DNA from: Streptomyces tibetensis
GTDB lineage: Bacteria > Actinomycetota > Actinomycetes > Streptomycetales > Streptomycetaceae
Reading direction: 5' to 3'
Assembly: GCF_007655005.1 (NCBI RefSeq)
Contig: NZ_SZVW01000029.1
Span: 56,200 to 120,199, forward strand
Length of the DNA: 64,000 nucleotides
The notes below the pieces were generated by a model, which saw nothing but the letters and a program-made list of their open reading frames with translations, had not been told where the DNA came from and did not search any database. The stretch's first letter is position 1; each line of letters starts with the position of its first letter. The translations under genes and the position numbers were made by a program. Positions 16,466-25,363 of this stretch are shown in pieces.

Positions 16466-17701
16466 TCAGCCGCCCACCGTCAGCCCCGAGCCCGACAGCC
16501 GCACCCGGATGCCGTCCTCCTCCACCCGTACGTCCTCCAGCTTCACGTCCCCCTGCTCCGGCTTCGGCAGCTCGAAGGCCAGCGCGAGCCGGTCGGCCAG
16601 GACCGGGCGGGTCAGGCGCGACAATTCCCCGAGGAGATCGGGGTCGAGGCCGAGACTCCTGAGCACGTCGGGGTTGTCCAGGGCGAGGTCGATGAGGTTC
16701 AGGCGTTCGGCCTGGCGGGCGAAGCGCGGGGAGCCGGTCAGCTCGGCGAGCTTGCCGTCGTCGGCCAGGGCCTGGTTCACGGTCGCCTCGGGCACACCCA
16801 TGCGGTGCACGATGGCCGGGACCGACAGCAGCGCCTTGGCCTTCCGGGTCTCCCGGGCCAGATCCGCGGACGCCTCGGGCGTCAGGTGCAGCCCTTCCGA
16901 GGCGCGCTTGCCGGGGCGGTAGGTGGCCAGGTCCCCGATGTCCAGGCGCATGCCGCCGATCTCGGTGGCGATGCCCCGCTCCCCCTGCCGCTGGATCCGG
17001 GCCTCGGCCCGCAGCTTCAGGTTGTGCCCGGCGACCGGCAGGGTGCCGCGCGCCCGTACCCGGTCCCGGCCCTCACCGGTGAAGGTCACCTGGGAGGCGC
17101 CGAGTTCGCGGTTGAGGTCCTCGAAGGACAGCATGACGTCCCCGTCGAACCGGGGGACGTCGGCGCCGCGCACGGACGTCAGCCCGTCGGCGTTGAGCGT
17201 CACGTCATGGGCCGTGGCCGACACCTTCGCGAGCGAGACGCGGTCGGCGGCGACGTCCGGGACCGTCAGCTTCACCGACTCCAGCCGCTTTTCGGCGAGC
17301 TGGGTGAGGAAGGGGAAGCCGCCGATCTCCACCTCGGGCGCGGCGGCCAGGTCGAGGCGGTCCTTCAGGGTGTCGGCGGCCCGGTGCTCGGCGTAAAGCA
17401 CCGCCCAGCGGTCGCCGAGCGCGGCGAACGAGGCGAGGACGACCAGGCCGACGACGGCCTTCACGGCGAACGGCAGTCCGGCGAAACGATTCTTTCGACG
17501 TCGGCCGCCACGGCGGTGGTCGGGCGGCGACCACTCCGGCTCCGGCTCGTGCCGCTGCTCGGCGTCCCCGCCGAGAAAGTCCTCCAGAGGGGTCGCCTCC
17601 AGAGGCCCGTCGTCGAGTGCGCCGAGTTCCTCGTAGGGGTTGCGGGGCTGCTCAGAGCGGTCGTCGGGATGATGCGTGGCCATGCGGTGGGGGGTGCGCA
17701 T
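16466..17701 (-). CDS. DUF2993 (LmeA-like) membrane-anchored protein
   Basis: The 411-residue protein has an acidic, proline-rich cytoplasmic tail, a single membrane helix at about 78-97 and a long extracytoplasmic DUF2993 region (residues 100-410). The latter has repeated strand-turn motifs such as VEIGGFPFLTQLAEKRLESV. In mycobacteria the family member LmeA is an envelope phospholipid-binding protein needed for lipomannan elongation. A lipid-binding role here is extrapolated. The ATG at 17701 has a weak GGATGAG upstream; the ATG at 17683 is possible. It lies 49 bases downstream of the Hsp70-like gene on the same strand and may be read from its transcript. Confidence 0.75.
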   Translation of the reverse strand: MRTPHRMATHHPDDRSEQPRNPYEELGALDDGPLEATPLEDFLGGDAEQRHEPEPEWSPPDHRRGGRRRKNRFAGLPFAVKAVVGLVVLASFAALGDRWAVLYAEHRAADTLKDRLDLAAAPEVEIGGFPFLTQLAEKRLESVKLTVPDVAADRVSLAKVSATAHDVTLNADGLTSVRGADVPRFDGDVMLSFEDLNRELGASQVTFTGEGRDRVRARGTLPVAGHNLKLRAEARIQRQGERGIATEIGGMRLDIGDLATYRPGKRASEGLHLTPEASADLARETRKAKALLSVPAIVHRMGVPEATVNQALADDGKLAELTGSPRFARQAERLNLIDLALDNPDVLRSLGLDPDLLGELSRLTRPVLADRLALAFELPKPEQGDVKLEDVRVEEDGIRVRLSGSGLTVGG

Positions 17702-17750
17702 CGTCTCATCCGACCATGCGCACCGCCCCTGGCCGCAACCTGAGCCCCCA

Positions 17751-19565
17751 CTATGCGATCGATGTCACGGGCGTCGACGCATCGGAGACGAAGCGCTCCA
17801 CCTCCTGGGCGCGGTGGTCCATCTGCGCGGTGAGCTGCTCCGCCACGTGCGCGACCACGGTGGACACTTCGGCGGGATCCAGTTCCGCGTTCCGCAGCGT
17901 CGTACTGATGAGCTTGCGTGCGCCTGCCTCTGTCGCCGTCGGGATTCCCAGCGCCACTGCGGCGACGGCTCCCGCGGCGCCGAGTTTCCTGAACACCTGT
18001 CCGCCGGACGCCATGAACCGCACCACGTAGGAGAATGCGCGTCCATTCTCCTCAAGGGTCCTCAGCACCGCCTGCGCCGCCCGGAGCGTGCGCCACATCG
18101 GTCGGATCCGCGCGCCGATGGCGGTCCCGATGATCCCGGGCAGCTCGAGGTCCAGGGTGAACCGGTCGTCCCGGATGTCGTACGAGCGGCAGATGTCGAG
18201 TGCCATCGGGGTGAGTTCGGCGTTGAGCCGTACGCGCAGGCCGACGAGCACCTCGTCCATGCCGGTGAGGCGGCGGATGAGCGCGTCGATGTCCTGTTCG
18301 TCCTTGGTGTCGGCGAACTGGTCGTCGGCCCTCTCCAACAAGCGGGTCAGCAGGGTGTTCCTGGCCTGGTCGAAAGCGGAGAGCAGGCCGGCCCGGATCT
18401 TCTCCTCGAACTCGGGGCGGACCTTCAGCGCCTGGATGTCGCGCCGGAACCGGGCCACGTTGACCCGATGCCGTCCGACACTGGCGAGCCCCCGGGTCAC
18501 CGACAGCGAGGGGTCGGTGTCGTTCTCGACGGTGGCCCCGGGGAACGCGTCGAGACACAGCCGGCGCACCACCGGCATGCGGGAACCGCCTCCGGTGAGA
18601 ACCACCAGCTCGGGCTCGTCCGCACCGAGCAGCTCGCGCACCTCCGCCAGGACGCCCGCGAACCGCTCCGCCCAGCCGCCCCGGTCGCGCACCACGTCCC
18701 CGGGGATGTTCTGCTGCCTGAGCCAGCCGATGGCGGGGACCAGGAACGGCGTGAACCGGCGGTCGCAGCCTGCCTGGAGATCCTGGAGGCGTACGTCGTC
18801 CCCGCCGAACTGCGCTTCCTTGGCCCGGCGGCATACGAGCCGCAGCATCTCCGGCGCGCCGTCCTTGTCGAGCGCCGCGGTGAACTGCTCGTTCGCCCGG
18901 AAAGCCGCCCGTACCCGCTCGACGAGTTCGTTGTCGATCAGGGCGCAGCCGAGGCCGGATCCCACCGGCAGGTTGCGCGGCACGAGGTCGGCCACGAACG
19001 TGAAGTCGGTCGTGGAGGAGCCGATGTCGACGACCAGGACCCGGTCGAGCCCGCGCGGGTCACGCCGTACTGTCCGGCGGTCCCTGACGTGGACGAGCGC
19101 GGACTGGGACTCCGCGACGAGCTGGACGGGCAGCCGCATCGACGAGAAGTGCTCGCGGTACGCCGCGACCGAGGCGGCGTCCCAGCCCGTGGGGTGGCCG
19201 ACGTACACCGCGCAGTCGTCCCTGACCTCCGGGTGCGCGGCGAAGAACTCGGTGAGGAGGACCTGGGCGAACTGCACGGCCTCGGGGACGACCAGCCCCT
19301 GCGGATCGGGCCGCGTCTTGAAGTTGACGCTGAAGTGCAGCGCGTTCTTCGCCAGCACCGCGGCCTCGCCGATGACGTACCGGTGACCGCCCTGCTCCAG
19401 GGGTTCGCGCCCCAGTGCCGTCACGATGGCGGTGCCCTCGGTTCCCCTGGCGTAGATCTCCGCCTTGCCGCGCCCGTGCGTGGGCAGCCAGCACAGGGAG
19501 CTCTCCCCGTCGCCGAGGTCCAGGCCGACCGCGTACCGGACCTCGGATTCGCAGTCAGCCGGCAT
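17751..19565 (-). CDS. Hsp70/actin-superfamily ATPase paired with a KAP NTPase
   Basis: The first 365 of 604 residues carry the actin/Hsp70 ATPase motifs: PHOSPHATE-1 VGLDLGDGESS (13-23), connect residues ESQSAL (152-157), PHOSPHATE-2 VVDIGSSTTDF (178-188) and ADENOSINE VVLTGGGSRMP (321-331). The Hsp70 substrate-binding domain is replaced by a helical region of about 230 residues. It contains a glycine/alanine-rich hydrophobic segment at 526-543 that could touch or enter a membrane. The start overlaps the end of the KAP NTPase gene by 11 bases, so the two are co-translated. I know no named function for this combination. Its build resembles NTP-dependent conflict or immunity systems. Confidence 0.75.
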   Translation of the reverse strand: MPADCESEVRYAVGLDLGDGESSLCWLPTHGRGKAEIYARGTEGTAIVTALGREPLEQGGHRYVIGEAAVLAKNALHFSVNFKTRPDPQGLVVPEAVQFAQVLLTEFFAAHPEVRDDCAVYVGHPTGWDAASVAAYREHFSSMRLPVQLVAESQSALVHVRDRRTVRRDPRGLDRVLVVDIGSSTTDFTFVADLVPRNLPVGSGLGCALIDNELVERVRAAFRANEQFTAALDKDGAPEMLRLVCRRAKEAQFGGDDVRLQDLQAGCDRRFTPFLVPAIGWLRQQNIPGDVVRDRGGWAERFAGVLAEVRELLGADEPELVVLTGGGSRMPVVRRLCLDAFPGATVENDTDPSLSVTRGLASVGRHRVNVARFRRDIQALKVRPEFEEKIRAGLLSAFDQARNTLLTRLLERADDQFADTKDEQDIDALIRRLTGMDEVLVGLRVRLNAELTPMALDICRSYDIRDDRFTLDLELPGIIGTAIGARIRPMWRTLRAAQAVLRTLEENGRAFSYVVRFMASGGQVFRKLGAAGAVAAVALGIPTATEAGARKLISTTLRNAELDPAEVSTVVAHVAEQLTAQMDHRAQEVERFVSDASTPVTSIA

Positions 19566-20847
19566 GGGCGTCGCCCTCGCCGGTGAGTGCTCCGCCGGTG
19601 ACGGTCAGCACCTCGGTGAGCAGTCTGAGCACGCTGGCCGTCGGAGGAGGCGGGAAGGAAAATCCCGTACGCCGGGACGACACGGTGGCGATCAGCCGCC
19701 GCACCCCCGGGTTCCGCGCAGCGAGCTCCCCGTCCCGGCCGCCGAGCTCCGATTTCGTGAACTCCGCGTCGTCGAACCGTGCCCAGACCCCGGGATCGTT
19801 CTGCAGGGCGGAGAAGAAGTCCGGGAACTTGATCTGCAAAGCGAGCAGGACGCCCGCGTGCAGCAGGCGGTCACTGCCGGGCCGGCCGTCGTGCTGCTGG
19901 AGTGTCAGGACGGTGTGGTTCAGGCCGTTGATGAAGCGGCGCACCCGCCGCGGGTTGGCCGCGAACGCGACCTCGATGAGCTCCCAGAGCTCCCGCGAGG
20001 CACCCACGGCGGGTTCCGTGATTTCGCTGCTGAGCTGCTGGTACAGCAACTCGAAGGGGATACCCGGCAGATGGAACGGGAAGTGGATCAGTTTCTCCAG
20101 GTACTGCCGCCCGCGCGCGCCGTCCGTGCCCTCCCGGTCGAACCGCTTGGCGGCGGCCTCCGCGACGACCTGGTAGTCCATGGCGAGCACGAAGACACAG
20201 GAGCCCTCCCCCAGGAAGAGCTTCAAGGAGTCGAGCACGGTGATCGCCGCTTCCTCGTGGCAGCGGTCCAGGTCGTCGACGAACAGGACGAGCCGACCGC
20301 CGTCGGCGTAGATGTCGACGACCTCGCGGAAGTCCTGCTCGAAGCGGTTGACGTGTAGATACGTCTCCGCCCCCGGTGCGGTGAGCGCGCTCTGGACGGC
20401 GTCGACGTCCTCGGGGACCAGGAAGCCCGCCGTCAGCGGGCCGGCCGCCCTGCGGGCGAGCAGCCAGGCCGCCGCCTGACTGAGCCGTTTGACCGTGCCC
20501 AGCGCCGCGGACAGCCGCTCCTGCCGGGTCTCCTCACCGGCCTGACGCCGTCTGTCGAGGTCGACGGCTATCTCGGTGAGGACGGTCTGGATCAGGGCGT
20601 GCCAGATCTCGTCCTTCTGGTCGTACTTCCAGGGGTTGAACCAGACGGTCCGCACGCCGCGTTCCTTCAGCAGGCCCTCGCAGACCTTCATGAAACTCGA
20701 CTTGCCCATCCCCCAGGGGCCGAAGACGCCGATGGTGAGCGGCAGCCCCTCGGCGGTCTCGATCGCATCGCAGAGCACCTTGGCATGGGTGCCGAACCCG
20801 AACCGGTCTCCGTCCGGTCCCGAGATCGGGTTGTCGGGCAGCAGCAT
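19555..20847 (-). CDS. KAP-family P-loop NTPase
   Basis: The 430-residue protein has Walker A GPWGMGKSS at 43-51, the KAP motif WFNPWKYDQKDEIWHAL after it, and Walker B RLVLFVDDLDRCHEE at 185-199. A downstream arginine-rich helix ANPRRVRRFINGLNH is typical of KAP and STAND ATPases. The membrane helices often inserted between the Walker motifs are reduced to one weak hydrophobic stretch (120-145). KAP proteins include the phage-excluding PifA of plasmid F. ATG 20847 is chosen because GAGGGGG lies just before it; two upstream in-frame ATGs (20913, 20949) lack one. It is the first gene of the pair with the Hsp70-like ATPase. Confidence 0.78.
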   Translation of the reverse strand: MLLPDNPISGPDGDRFGFGTHAKVLCDAIETAEGLPLTIGVFGPWGMGKSSFMKVCEGLLKERGVRTVWFNPWKYDQKDEIWHALIQTVLTEIAVDLDRRRQAGEETRQERLSAALGTVKRLSQAAAWLLARRAAGPLTAGFLVPEDVDAVQSALTAPGAETYLHVNRFEQDFREVVDIYADGGRLVLFVDDLDRCHEEAAITVLDSLKLFLGEGSCVFVLAMDYQVVAEAAAKRFDREGTDGARGRQYLEKLIHFPFHLPGIPFELLYQQLSSEITEPAVGASRELWELIEVAFAANPRRVRRFINGLNHTVLTLQQHDGRPGSDRLLHAGVLLALQIKFPDFFSALQNDPGVWARFDDAEFTKSELGGRDGELAARNPGVRRLIATVSSRRTGFSFPPPPTASVLRLLTEVLTVTGGALTGEGDAHAG

Positions 20848-21043
20848 GGTCCCCCTCACGGACCGCCGCGCCTCTCGGCCACGGTGACCGGTTGCTGACG
20901 GCGGGTCACTCATCGTGCCGCAACGGGTCTGACCTGGGCGGGGATTCAACCGAAATACCAGGACGTTTCAGGTACTGGGTCGCGTGCGCACACCGGAGGG
21001 GAGAGGGGCCCGGCGATCGCCGTAACGCGGCCGGAACCGACGA

Positions 21044-21089
21044 CGGGGCCGGTGGCATGCACCGGCCCCGTGCCAAGCCCCGAGGGGCT
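21044..21089 (-). terminator. Double hairpin after the 5'-nucleotidase gene
   Basis: CGGGGCCGGTG (21044-21054) pairs with CACCGGCCCCG (21060-21070). A second hairpin, AGCCCC-GA-GGGGCT, lies at 21076-21089, directly after the stop codon in the minus-strand reading direction. Confidence 0.7.
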
Positions 21090-21095
21090 CTCGGT

Positions 21096-22919
21096 TCAGT
21101 GGACCATCGTGATCCGGTCCGCCTTCGGCGGGGCGATCGGGTTCGATGCCGAGGAGTTGGCCGTCAGGTACTGCTCCAGCGCGGCCAGATCATCACTGCC
21201 GACGACGTCGTTCGTGCCCTGGCCGAGGGTCGGGAAGCCGTCGCCGCCGCCCGCGAGGAAGCTGTTCGTCGCGACGCGGTAGGTGGCCGACAGGTCGATG
21301 GCCGAGCCGTTCAGCTTGATGCTGTCCGTGACCACCCGGTCGGCGCCGGACTTGGTGAGGTCCAGCGTGTAGGTCAGGCCGGACGAGACCTGGAGGATCT
21401 TCGGGGCCGCCGCGTTCGGGCCGGACACCTGCTCCTTGAGCGCCTGGACGACCTGCGCGCCCGTGAAGTTCTGGAGGTTCACGGTGTTCGCGAACGGCTG
21501 GACCGTGAAGCCCTCGGCGTAGGTGACGACACCGTCGCCCTCGGCGCCCTTGGCCGCGTAGGTCAGCGGCGCGCGGATGCCGCCCGGGTTCATCAGCGCC
21601 AGGTCGGTCTCCGGGTCGAGCTGCTTGCCGTGGGCGAGCTGGGCGTCGGCGATGAGGTCGCCGAGCGGGGACTCGGTGCCGGTGTTGCCGATGTCGCCCG
21701 AGATGTAGCCGATCGGCTTGTTGCCGATGGGCGCGGCCAGGGTGTTCCACTTACTGATCAGCTCGGTCATGTCGGGCGCCTTGGGGACGTCCCGGGTGAC
21801 CACGCGGTTCGCGGACTTCACGGCCGTACGGGCGATGTCGCCGGTCCTGCGGTCGTACGTCAGCGTCGTGTCGGTGTAGAGGCGCCCGAAGGACGCGGCC
21901 GAGGTGACCATGCGGGGCTTGCCGGCCGGGTCGGCGATGCTGCACACGTACGCGTTGTGGGTGTGGCCGGTGACCAGCGCGTCCACCTGCGGCGTGACGT
22001 TCTTGGCGATGTCGACGATCGGGCCGGAGATGCCGTCGCCCGCGCCCGGGGAGTCACAGTCGTAGTTGTACGACGCCGACGCCGGGAAGCCGCCCTCGTG
22101 GATGAGCGCGACGATCGACTTCACGCCCTGCTTCTGCAGCACCTTGGCGTACTTGTTGATCGTCTCGACCTCGTCCTTGAAGGCCAGGCCCTTGACGCCC
22201 TCGGCGGAGACGATGTCCGGGGTGCCCTCCAGGGTCACGCCGATGAAGCCGACCTTGACGCCGTTCTTCTTCCACACCCAGTAGGGCTTGAGAATCGGCT
22301 TCTTCGTCTTCTCGTCGAGGACGTTGGCCGCGAGGTAGGGGAAGTCGGCGCCCTTGAACTTCTTGTCCGAGTAGCAGCCGTCCTTCGGGTGGCAGCCGCC
22401 GTTCTGGAGGCGGCCGAGCTCCTTGGCGCCCTCGTCGAACTCGTGGTTGCCGACGGAGGTGACGTCGAGGTCGAGCTTGTTCAGCGCCTCGATGGTCGGC
22501 TCGTCGTGGAACAGCCCGGAGAGCAGCGGGGAGGCGCCGACCATGTCGCCGCCGGCGGCCGTGATGGAGTACTTCTCGCCCTTGCGGGCCTGCCGCAGAT
22601 GCGTGGCGAGGTACTCGACACCACCGGCGTCGATGGTCTTGGTCGTCCCGTCGGGCTGCGCCTCGGTGACGCGGCCGGAGGAACCGGCGGGCGGCTCCAG
22701 GTTGCCGTGCAGGTCGTTGAAGGACAGCAGCTGGATGTCCTGGTAGCGGCCGTGCCCGTGGCCGTACCCGCCCTTCCCGTGCTCCTCCCCGGCGGAAGCC
22801 GAGCCCGGCAGCCCGGCCGCGGCCAGCGCGCCGACGGTGACGACACCGGCGGCGAGAGCGGCGAAACGGTTCGTACGACGTCTGCGGCGGTCCGGGTGCG
22901 CCGGTGAAGTGGCTGGCAT
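21096..22919 (-). CDS. Secreted 5'-nucleotidase/2',3'-cyclic phosphodiesterase family protein
   Basis: The 607-residue protein has a signal peptide with an RRRRRTNR basic start and a hydrophobic core ending near ASAG (residue 42). A metallophosphatase domain follows (LLSFNDLHGNLEP, GGDMVGASP, SVGNHEFDEG, LIHEGG, VTGHTHNAY), then a 5'-nucleotidase C-terminal domain (GDLIADAQL, LMNPGGIRAPL, FLAGGGDGFP). It would release phosphate from extracellular nucleotides. The S. coelicolor counterpart at this locus is, as I recall, phosphate-regulated, which fits the phosphate genes further right. AAAGGGGGG precedes ATG 22919. The in-frame extension upstream of that codon is not coding. Confidence 0.92.
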   Translation of the reverse strand: MPATSPAHPDRRRRRTNRFAALAAGVVTVGALAAAGLPGSASAGEEHGKGGYGHGHGRYQDIQLLSFNDLHGNLEPPAGSSGRVTEAQPDGTTKTIDAGGVEYLATHLRQARKGEKYSITAAGGDMVGASPLLSGLFHDEPTIEALNKLDLDVTSVGNHEFDEGAKELGRLQNGGCHPKDGCYSDKKFKGADFPYLAANVLDEKTKKPILKPYWVWKKNGVKVGFIGVTLEGTPDIVSAEGVKGLAFKDEVETINKYAKVLQKQGVKSIVALIHEGGFPASASYNYDCDSPGAGDGISGPIVDIAKNVTPQVDALVTGHTHNAYVCSIADPAGKPRMVTSAASFGRLYTDTTLTYDRRTGDIARTAVKSANRVVTRDVPKAPDMTELISKWNTLAAPIGNKPIGYISGDIGNTGTESPLGDLIADAQLAHGKQLDPETDLALMNPGGIRAPLTYAAKGAEGDGVVTYAEGFTVQPFANTVNLQNFTGAQVVQALKEQVSGPNAAAPKILQVSSGLTYTLDLTKSGADRVVTDSIKLNGSAIDLSATYRVATNSFLAGGGDGFPTLGQGTNDVVGSDDLAALEQYLTANSSASNPIAPPKADRITMVH

Positions 22920-22963
22920 ACGCCCCCCTTTGGGTCTGCTGGGACAGTGATGTCGTCCGGCGC

Positions 22964-22992
22964 AGCCTAGAGTCAACGCGCGTAGCGCAACA
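22964..22992 (-). promoter_or_regulatory. Putative promoter of the 5'-nucleotidase gene
   Basis: Reading leftwards, TGTTGC (22992-22987) and TAGGCT (22969-22964) have 17-base spacing. A clear PHO box was not found beside it, only two weak GGTT units 11 bases apart at 23004 and 23015 on the plus strand. Confidence 0.4.
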
Positions 22993-23064
22993 GGTGTTTC
23001 ATGGTTACGGCCTGGTTGCTTCTTTGCCGCCGATTTGCCGGTGGTGCCCCGTACCCTCGTACGC

Positions 23065-23991
23065 ATGACCAGCGACGACACCGTGAAGCCGGGCCACCCC
23101 CGCTCGATCGAGACCCTTGCCGCGCTCTCCGCGGAGCAGACCGAGGCCGTGCTCGGACTGCTCGACGAGGCGGCCGGGACCGACGGGCAGCAGGCGGTGT
23201 CCGAACAAGGCCGGTTGCAGTTGCGCGGCGGGGAGCGGGAGGGCGTGTCCCACCTGCTGCTCACCGCCGGCGGGGAACTGGTCGGTTACGCCCAGCTGGA
23301 GGACACGGACCCGGTGGAGCCGCCGGCCGCCGAGCTGGTGGTGCATCCCGGGCATCGCGGACACGGGCACGGGCGGGCGCTCGGCTCGGCGCTGCTGGCC
23401 GCCTCGGGGAAGCGGCTGCGGGTGTGGGCGCACGGCGGGCACTCCGCCGCCCGGCATCTCGCGCAGGTCCTCGGCCTCACACTCTTCCGTGAACTGCGCC
23501 AGATGCGGCGCTCGTTGACCGACTTCGACGCGCCCGACCCGGTACTCCCCGAGGGCGTCTCGGTCCGCGCCTTCGTCCCCGGCAAGGACGACGCGGCCTG
23601 GCTCGCGGTGAACGCCGCCGCCTTCGCGCACCACCCCGAGCAGGGCTCCCTCACCCAGCGCGACCTCGACGACCGCAAGGCCGAGCCGTGGTTCGACCCG
23701 GCGGGCTTCTTCCTCGCCTTCCGCGGCGACGAACTCGTCGGCTTCCACTGGACCAAGGTGCACGCCGAGGAGGGCCTGGGCGAGGTGTACGTCCTCGGCG
23801 TCGGCCCCGGCGCGCAGGGCGGCGGCCTCGGCAAGTCCCTGACCACGATCGGCCTGCGGCACCTGGCGGGGCAGGGGCTGCCGACGGCGATGCTGTACGT
23901 CGACGCCGACAACTCCGCGGCGGTGTCGGTGTACGAGCGGCTGGGGTTCGTCACGCACGAGGTGGACCTGATGTACCGCACGGAGACGTGA
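23065..23991 (+). CDS. mshD: Mycothiol synthase MshD
   Basis: The 308-residue protein consists of two GNAT domains in tandem. The first has VHPGHRGHGHGRAL and the second VLGVGPGAQGGGLGKSL with YVDADNSAAVSVYERLGF. The central FHWTKVH stretch and overall length match MshD, which acetylates the cysteine amine of Cys-GlcN-Ins in the last step of mycothiol synthesis. Mycothiol is the main thiol of actinobacteria. ATG 23065 is used; an in-frame GTG lies 30 bases upstream. The gene is divergent from the 5'-nucleotidase. Confidence 0.92.
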   Translation: MTSDDTVKPGHPRSIETLAALSAEQTEAVLGLLDEAAGTDGQQAVSEQGRLQLRGGEREGVSHLLLTAGGELVGYAQLEDTDPVEPPAAELVVHPGHRGHGHGRALGSALLAASGKRLRVWAHGGHSAARHLAQVLGLTLFRELRQMRRSLTDFDAPDPVLPEGVSVRAFVPGKDDAAWLAVNAAAFAHHPEQGSLTQRDLDDRKAEPWFDPAGFFLAFRGDELVGFHWTKVHAEEGLGEVYVLGVGPGAQGGGLGKSLTTIGLRHLAGQGLPTAMLYVDADNSAAVSVYERLGFVTHEVDLMYRTET

Positions 23992-24040
23992 CGGAGCCGT
24001 CGGGAGGTCCCGGGTCAGGACGTCGCCGTCCGGATCGATC

Positions 24041-24382
24041 GTGGACGAGTTCGCGCTCCGACGTCCTGCTGCCCAGGGCAAGACGTGGCACGACCAGCTG
24101 CTTCACCTTGAGGTTGCCGCGCTGTGGCCCAACTTGGCGCTCCAAGTACTGCCGTTCTCGGCGGGTGCGCATCACCATATGAACGGATCGCTGACGCTGC
24201 TCTGGCAGCGGAGCGGAAGCGCCGTTGCCTACACGGAAGGCAACAGCGGTGGTCGGCTGATCGAAGATCCGGACGAGGTTCTTCGGGAGCGATCGTCCTA
24301 CGATCGCCTTCGCGACCTGGCGTTGTCCCCGTCGGACTCGCTCGCGTTCATCAGGGGCGTACTGGAGGAGCACAGATCATGA
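24041..24382 (+). pseudogene. Truncated DUF5753 regulator (helix-turn-helix half missing)
   Basis: The 113-residue frame encodes only the C-terminal half of a DUF5753 (Scr1/WhiJ-like) regulator. It has VDEFALRRP, a LALQVLPFSAGAH core and a SYDRLRDLALSPSDSL end. The N-terminal HTH_31 domain of about 150 residues is absent, and mshD ends only 49 bases upstream, so the 5' part was lost. It overlaps the following DUF397 gene by 4 bases, the usual pairing. Without its DNA-binding domain it is probably non-functional, although a free DUF5753 module cannot be excluded. Confidence 0.65.
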
Positions 24383-24576
24383 CGAGCACCCGCGACCTCA
24401 CCACCGCTGTGTGGCGCAAGTCGTCCTACAGCGACGGGGGAGCGAACAACTGCGTCGAGGTCGCCGACAACTGCCCCGGCATGATCCCGGTCCGTGACAG
24501 CAAGCAGCCGCAGGGCCCGATACTCGTGTTCGGCGTGAGCCCTTGGGCGTCGTTCCTCACGTACGTCACCAACTGA
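24379..24576 (+). CDS. DUF397 small protein
   Basis: A 65-residue protein with the DUF397 pattern: AVWRKSSYSDGGANNCVEVA, then IPVRDSKQPQGPILVFG. These proteins usually sit beside DUF5753 regulators and in some pairs modulate or bind them (WhiJ-type loci in development). Its upstream partner is truncated, so its role may be lost or supplied by a regulator elsewhere. Its 3' half is nearly duplicated as a relic at 11950-12030. Confidence 0.82.
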   Translation: MTSTRDLTTAVWRKSSYSDGGANNCVEVADNCPGMIPVRDSKQPQGPILVFGVSPWASFLTYVTN

Positions 24577-24601
24577 CCGTCGGGGCCGCCCGCTTCCTTG
24601 T

Positions 24602-25288
24602 CACTGTCGTGCTTCCACGGCCTGCCTCAAGGGCGCTTCGCGTCGCCTTCGGCGAGCGGCCTGCGGCCGACCCTTGACCCAGTCCGCTCCAGCACGAGGA
24701 AGAAGCGAGCGAGCGGCCCGGAAGGCGGGTGGCCGAACCCCGTGTGCGGTCATCGGCCCGTTGCCCCGCACCCGGCGTCGGCGGGCGCGCACGCGTCTCG
24801 CCTGCACGCCGGCTCGGCTCAGCGGCGAGCGGTGGTGGTGGGGGGTGGGGGGCCTTGGGAGCCCGGTGGAGCATTTGGACCATGCCGCCCGGCCCTCACC
24901 AGCGGTTTCGCTCCCGCCCTTGGCCCATCCGCTCCAATACAGCAGAGGGCACCCCCTTTGCTCCCTCGCCTGGCCCCCTATCCCCCATCCCCTGCCCCCG
25001 GCCCGGCTCCCCTCCTCCCTCTTCCCCTCCCCACGGCCCCCCACCCCCCACCACCACCGCTCGCCGCTAAGACCACCCGGCGTGCAGGCGAGGCGCGGGT
25101 GCGCGCTGACGCCGGGTGCGGGGGCAACGGGGCGTTGATCGCACACGGGGTTCGGCCACCCGCTCTTTCCGGGCCGCTCGCTCGCTTCTCTCCCGTGCTG
25201 GAGCGAGGTGAGTCAAGGGTCGGCCGCAGGCCGATCGGCGGAGCCGACGCGGAGCGCCCTTTACTCGGCTCGTGGAAGCACGACACTG
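24602..25288. repeat. Large imperfect inverted repeat (arms about 250 bp), non-coding
   Basis: The left arm (24602-24854) and right arm (25035-25288) are reverse complements with scattered mismatches. The innermost 34 bases pair perfectly (24821-24854 with 25035-25068). That inner stem carries the G-run GGTGGTGGTGGGGGGTGGGG, able to form a G-quadruplex, and the 180-base centre contains a long pyrimidine tract (about 24960-25034). No frame shows a ribosome-binding site or known domain. The centre also holds a third, degenerate copy of an arm segment (GGCCCATCCGCTCCAATAC versus GACCCAGTCCGCTCCAGCAC). It occupies the whole gap between the DUF397 and LysR genes. Confidence 0.85.
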
Positions 25289-25363
25289 CAAAGAAGCGAG
25301 TGGCCCCGACAGTTTCTGTCCGACAGGCCGAGGGTGGAGCGGTACTCAGGACTCGGGCCCTGG

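Noticed and set aside
22993..23020. PHO box upstream of the 5'-nucleotidase
   Set aside because: Only two GGTT starts 11 bases apart are present and the rest does not match the PhoP consensus; not strong enough to call.
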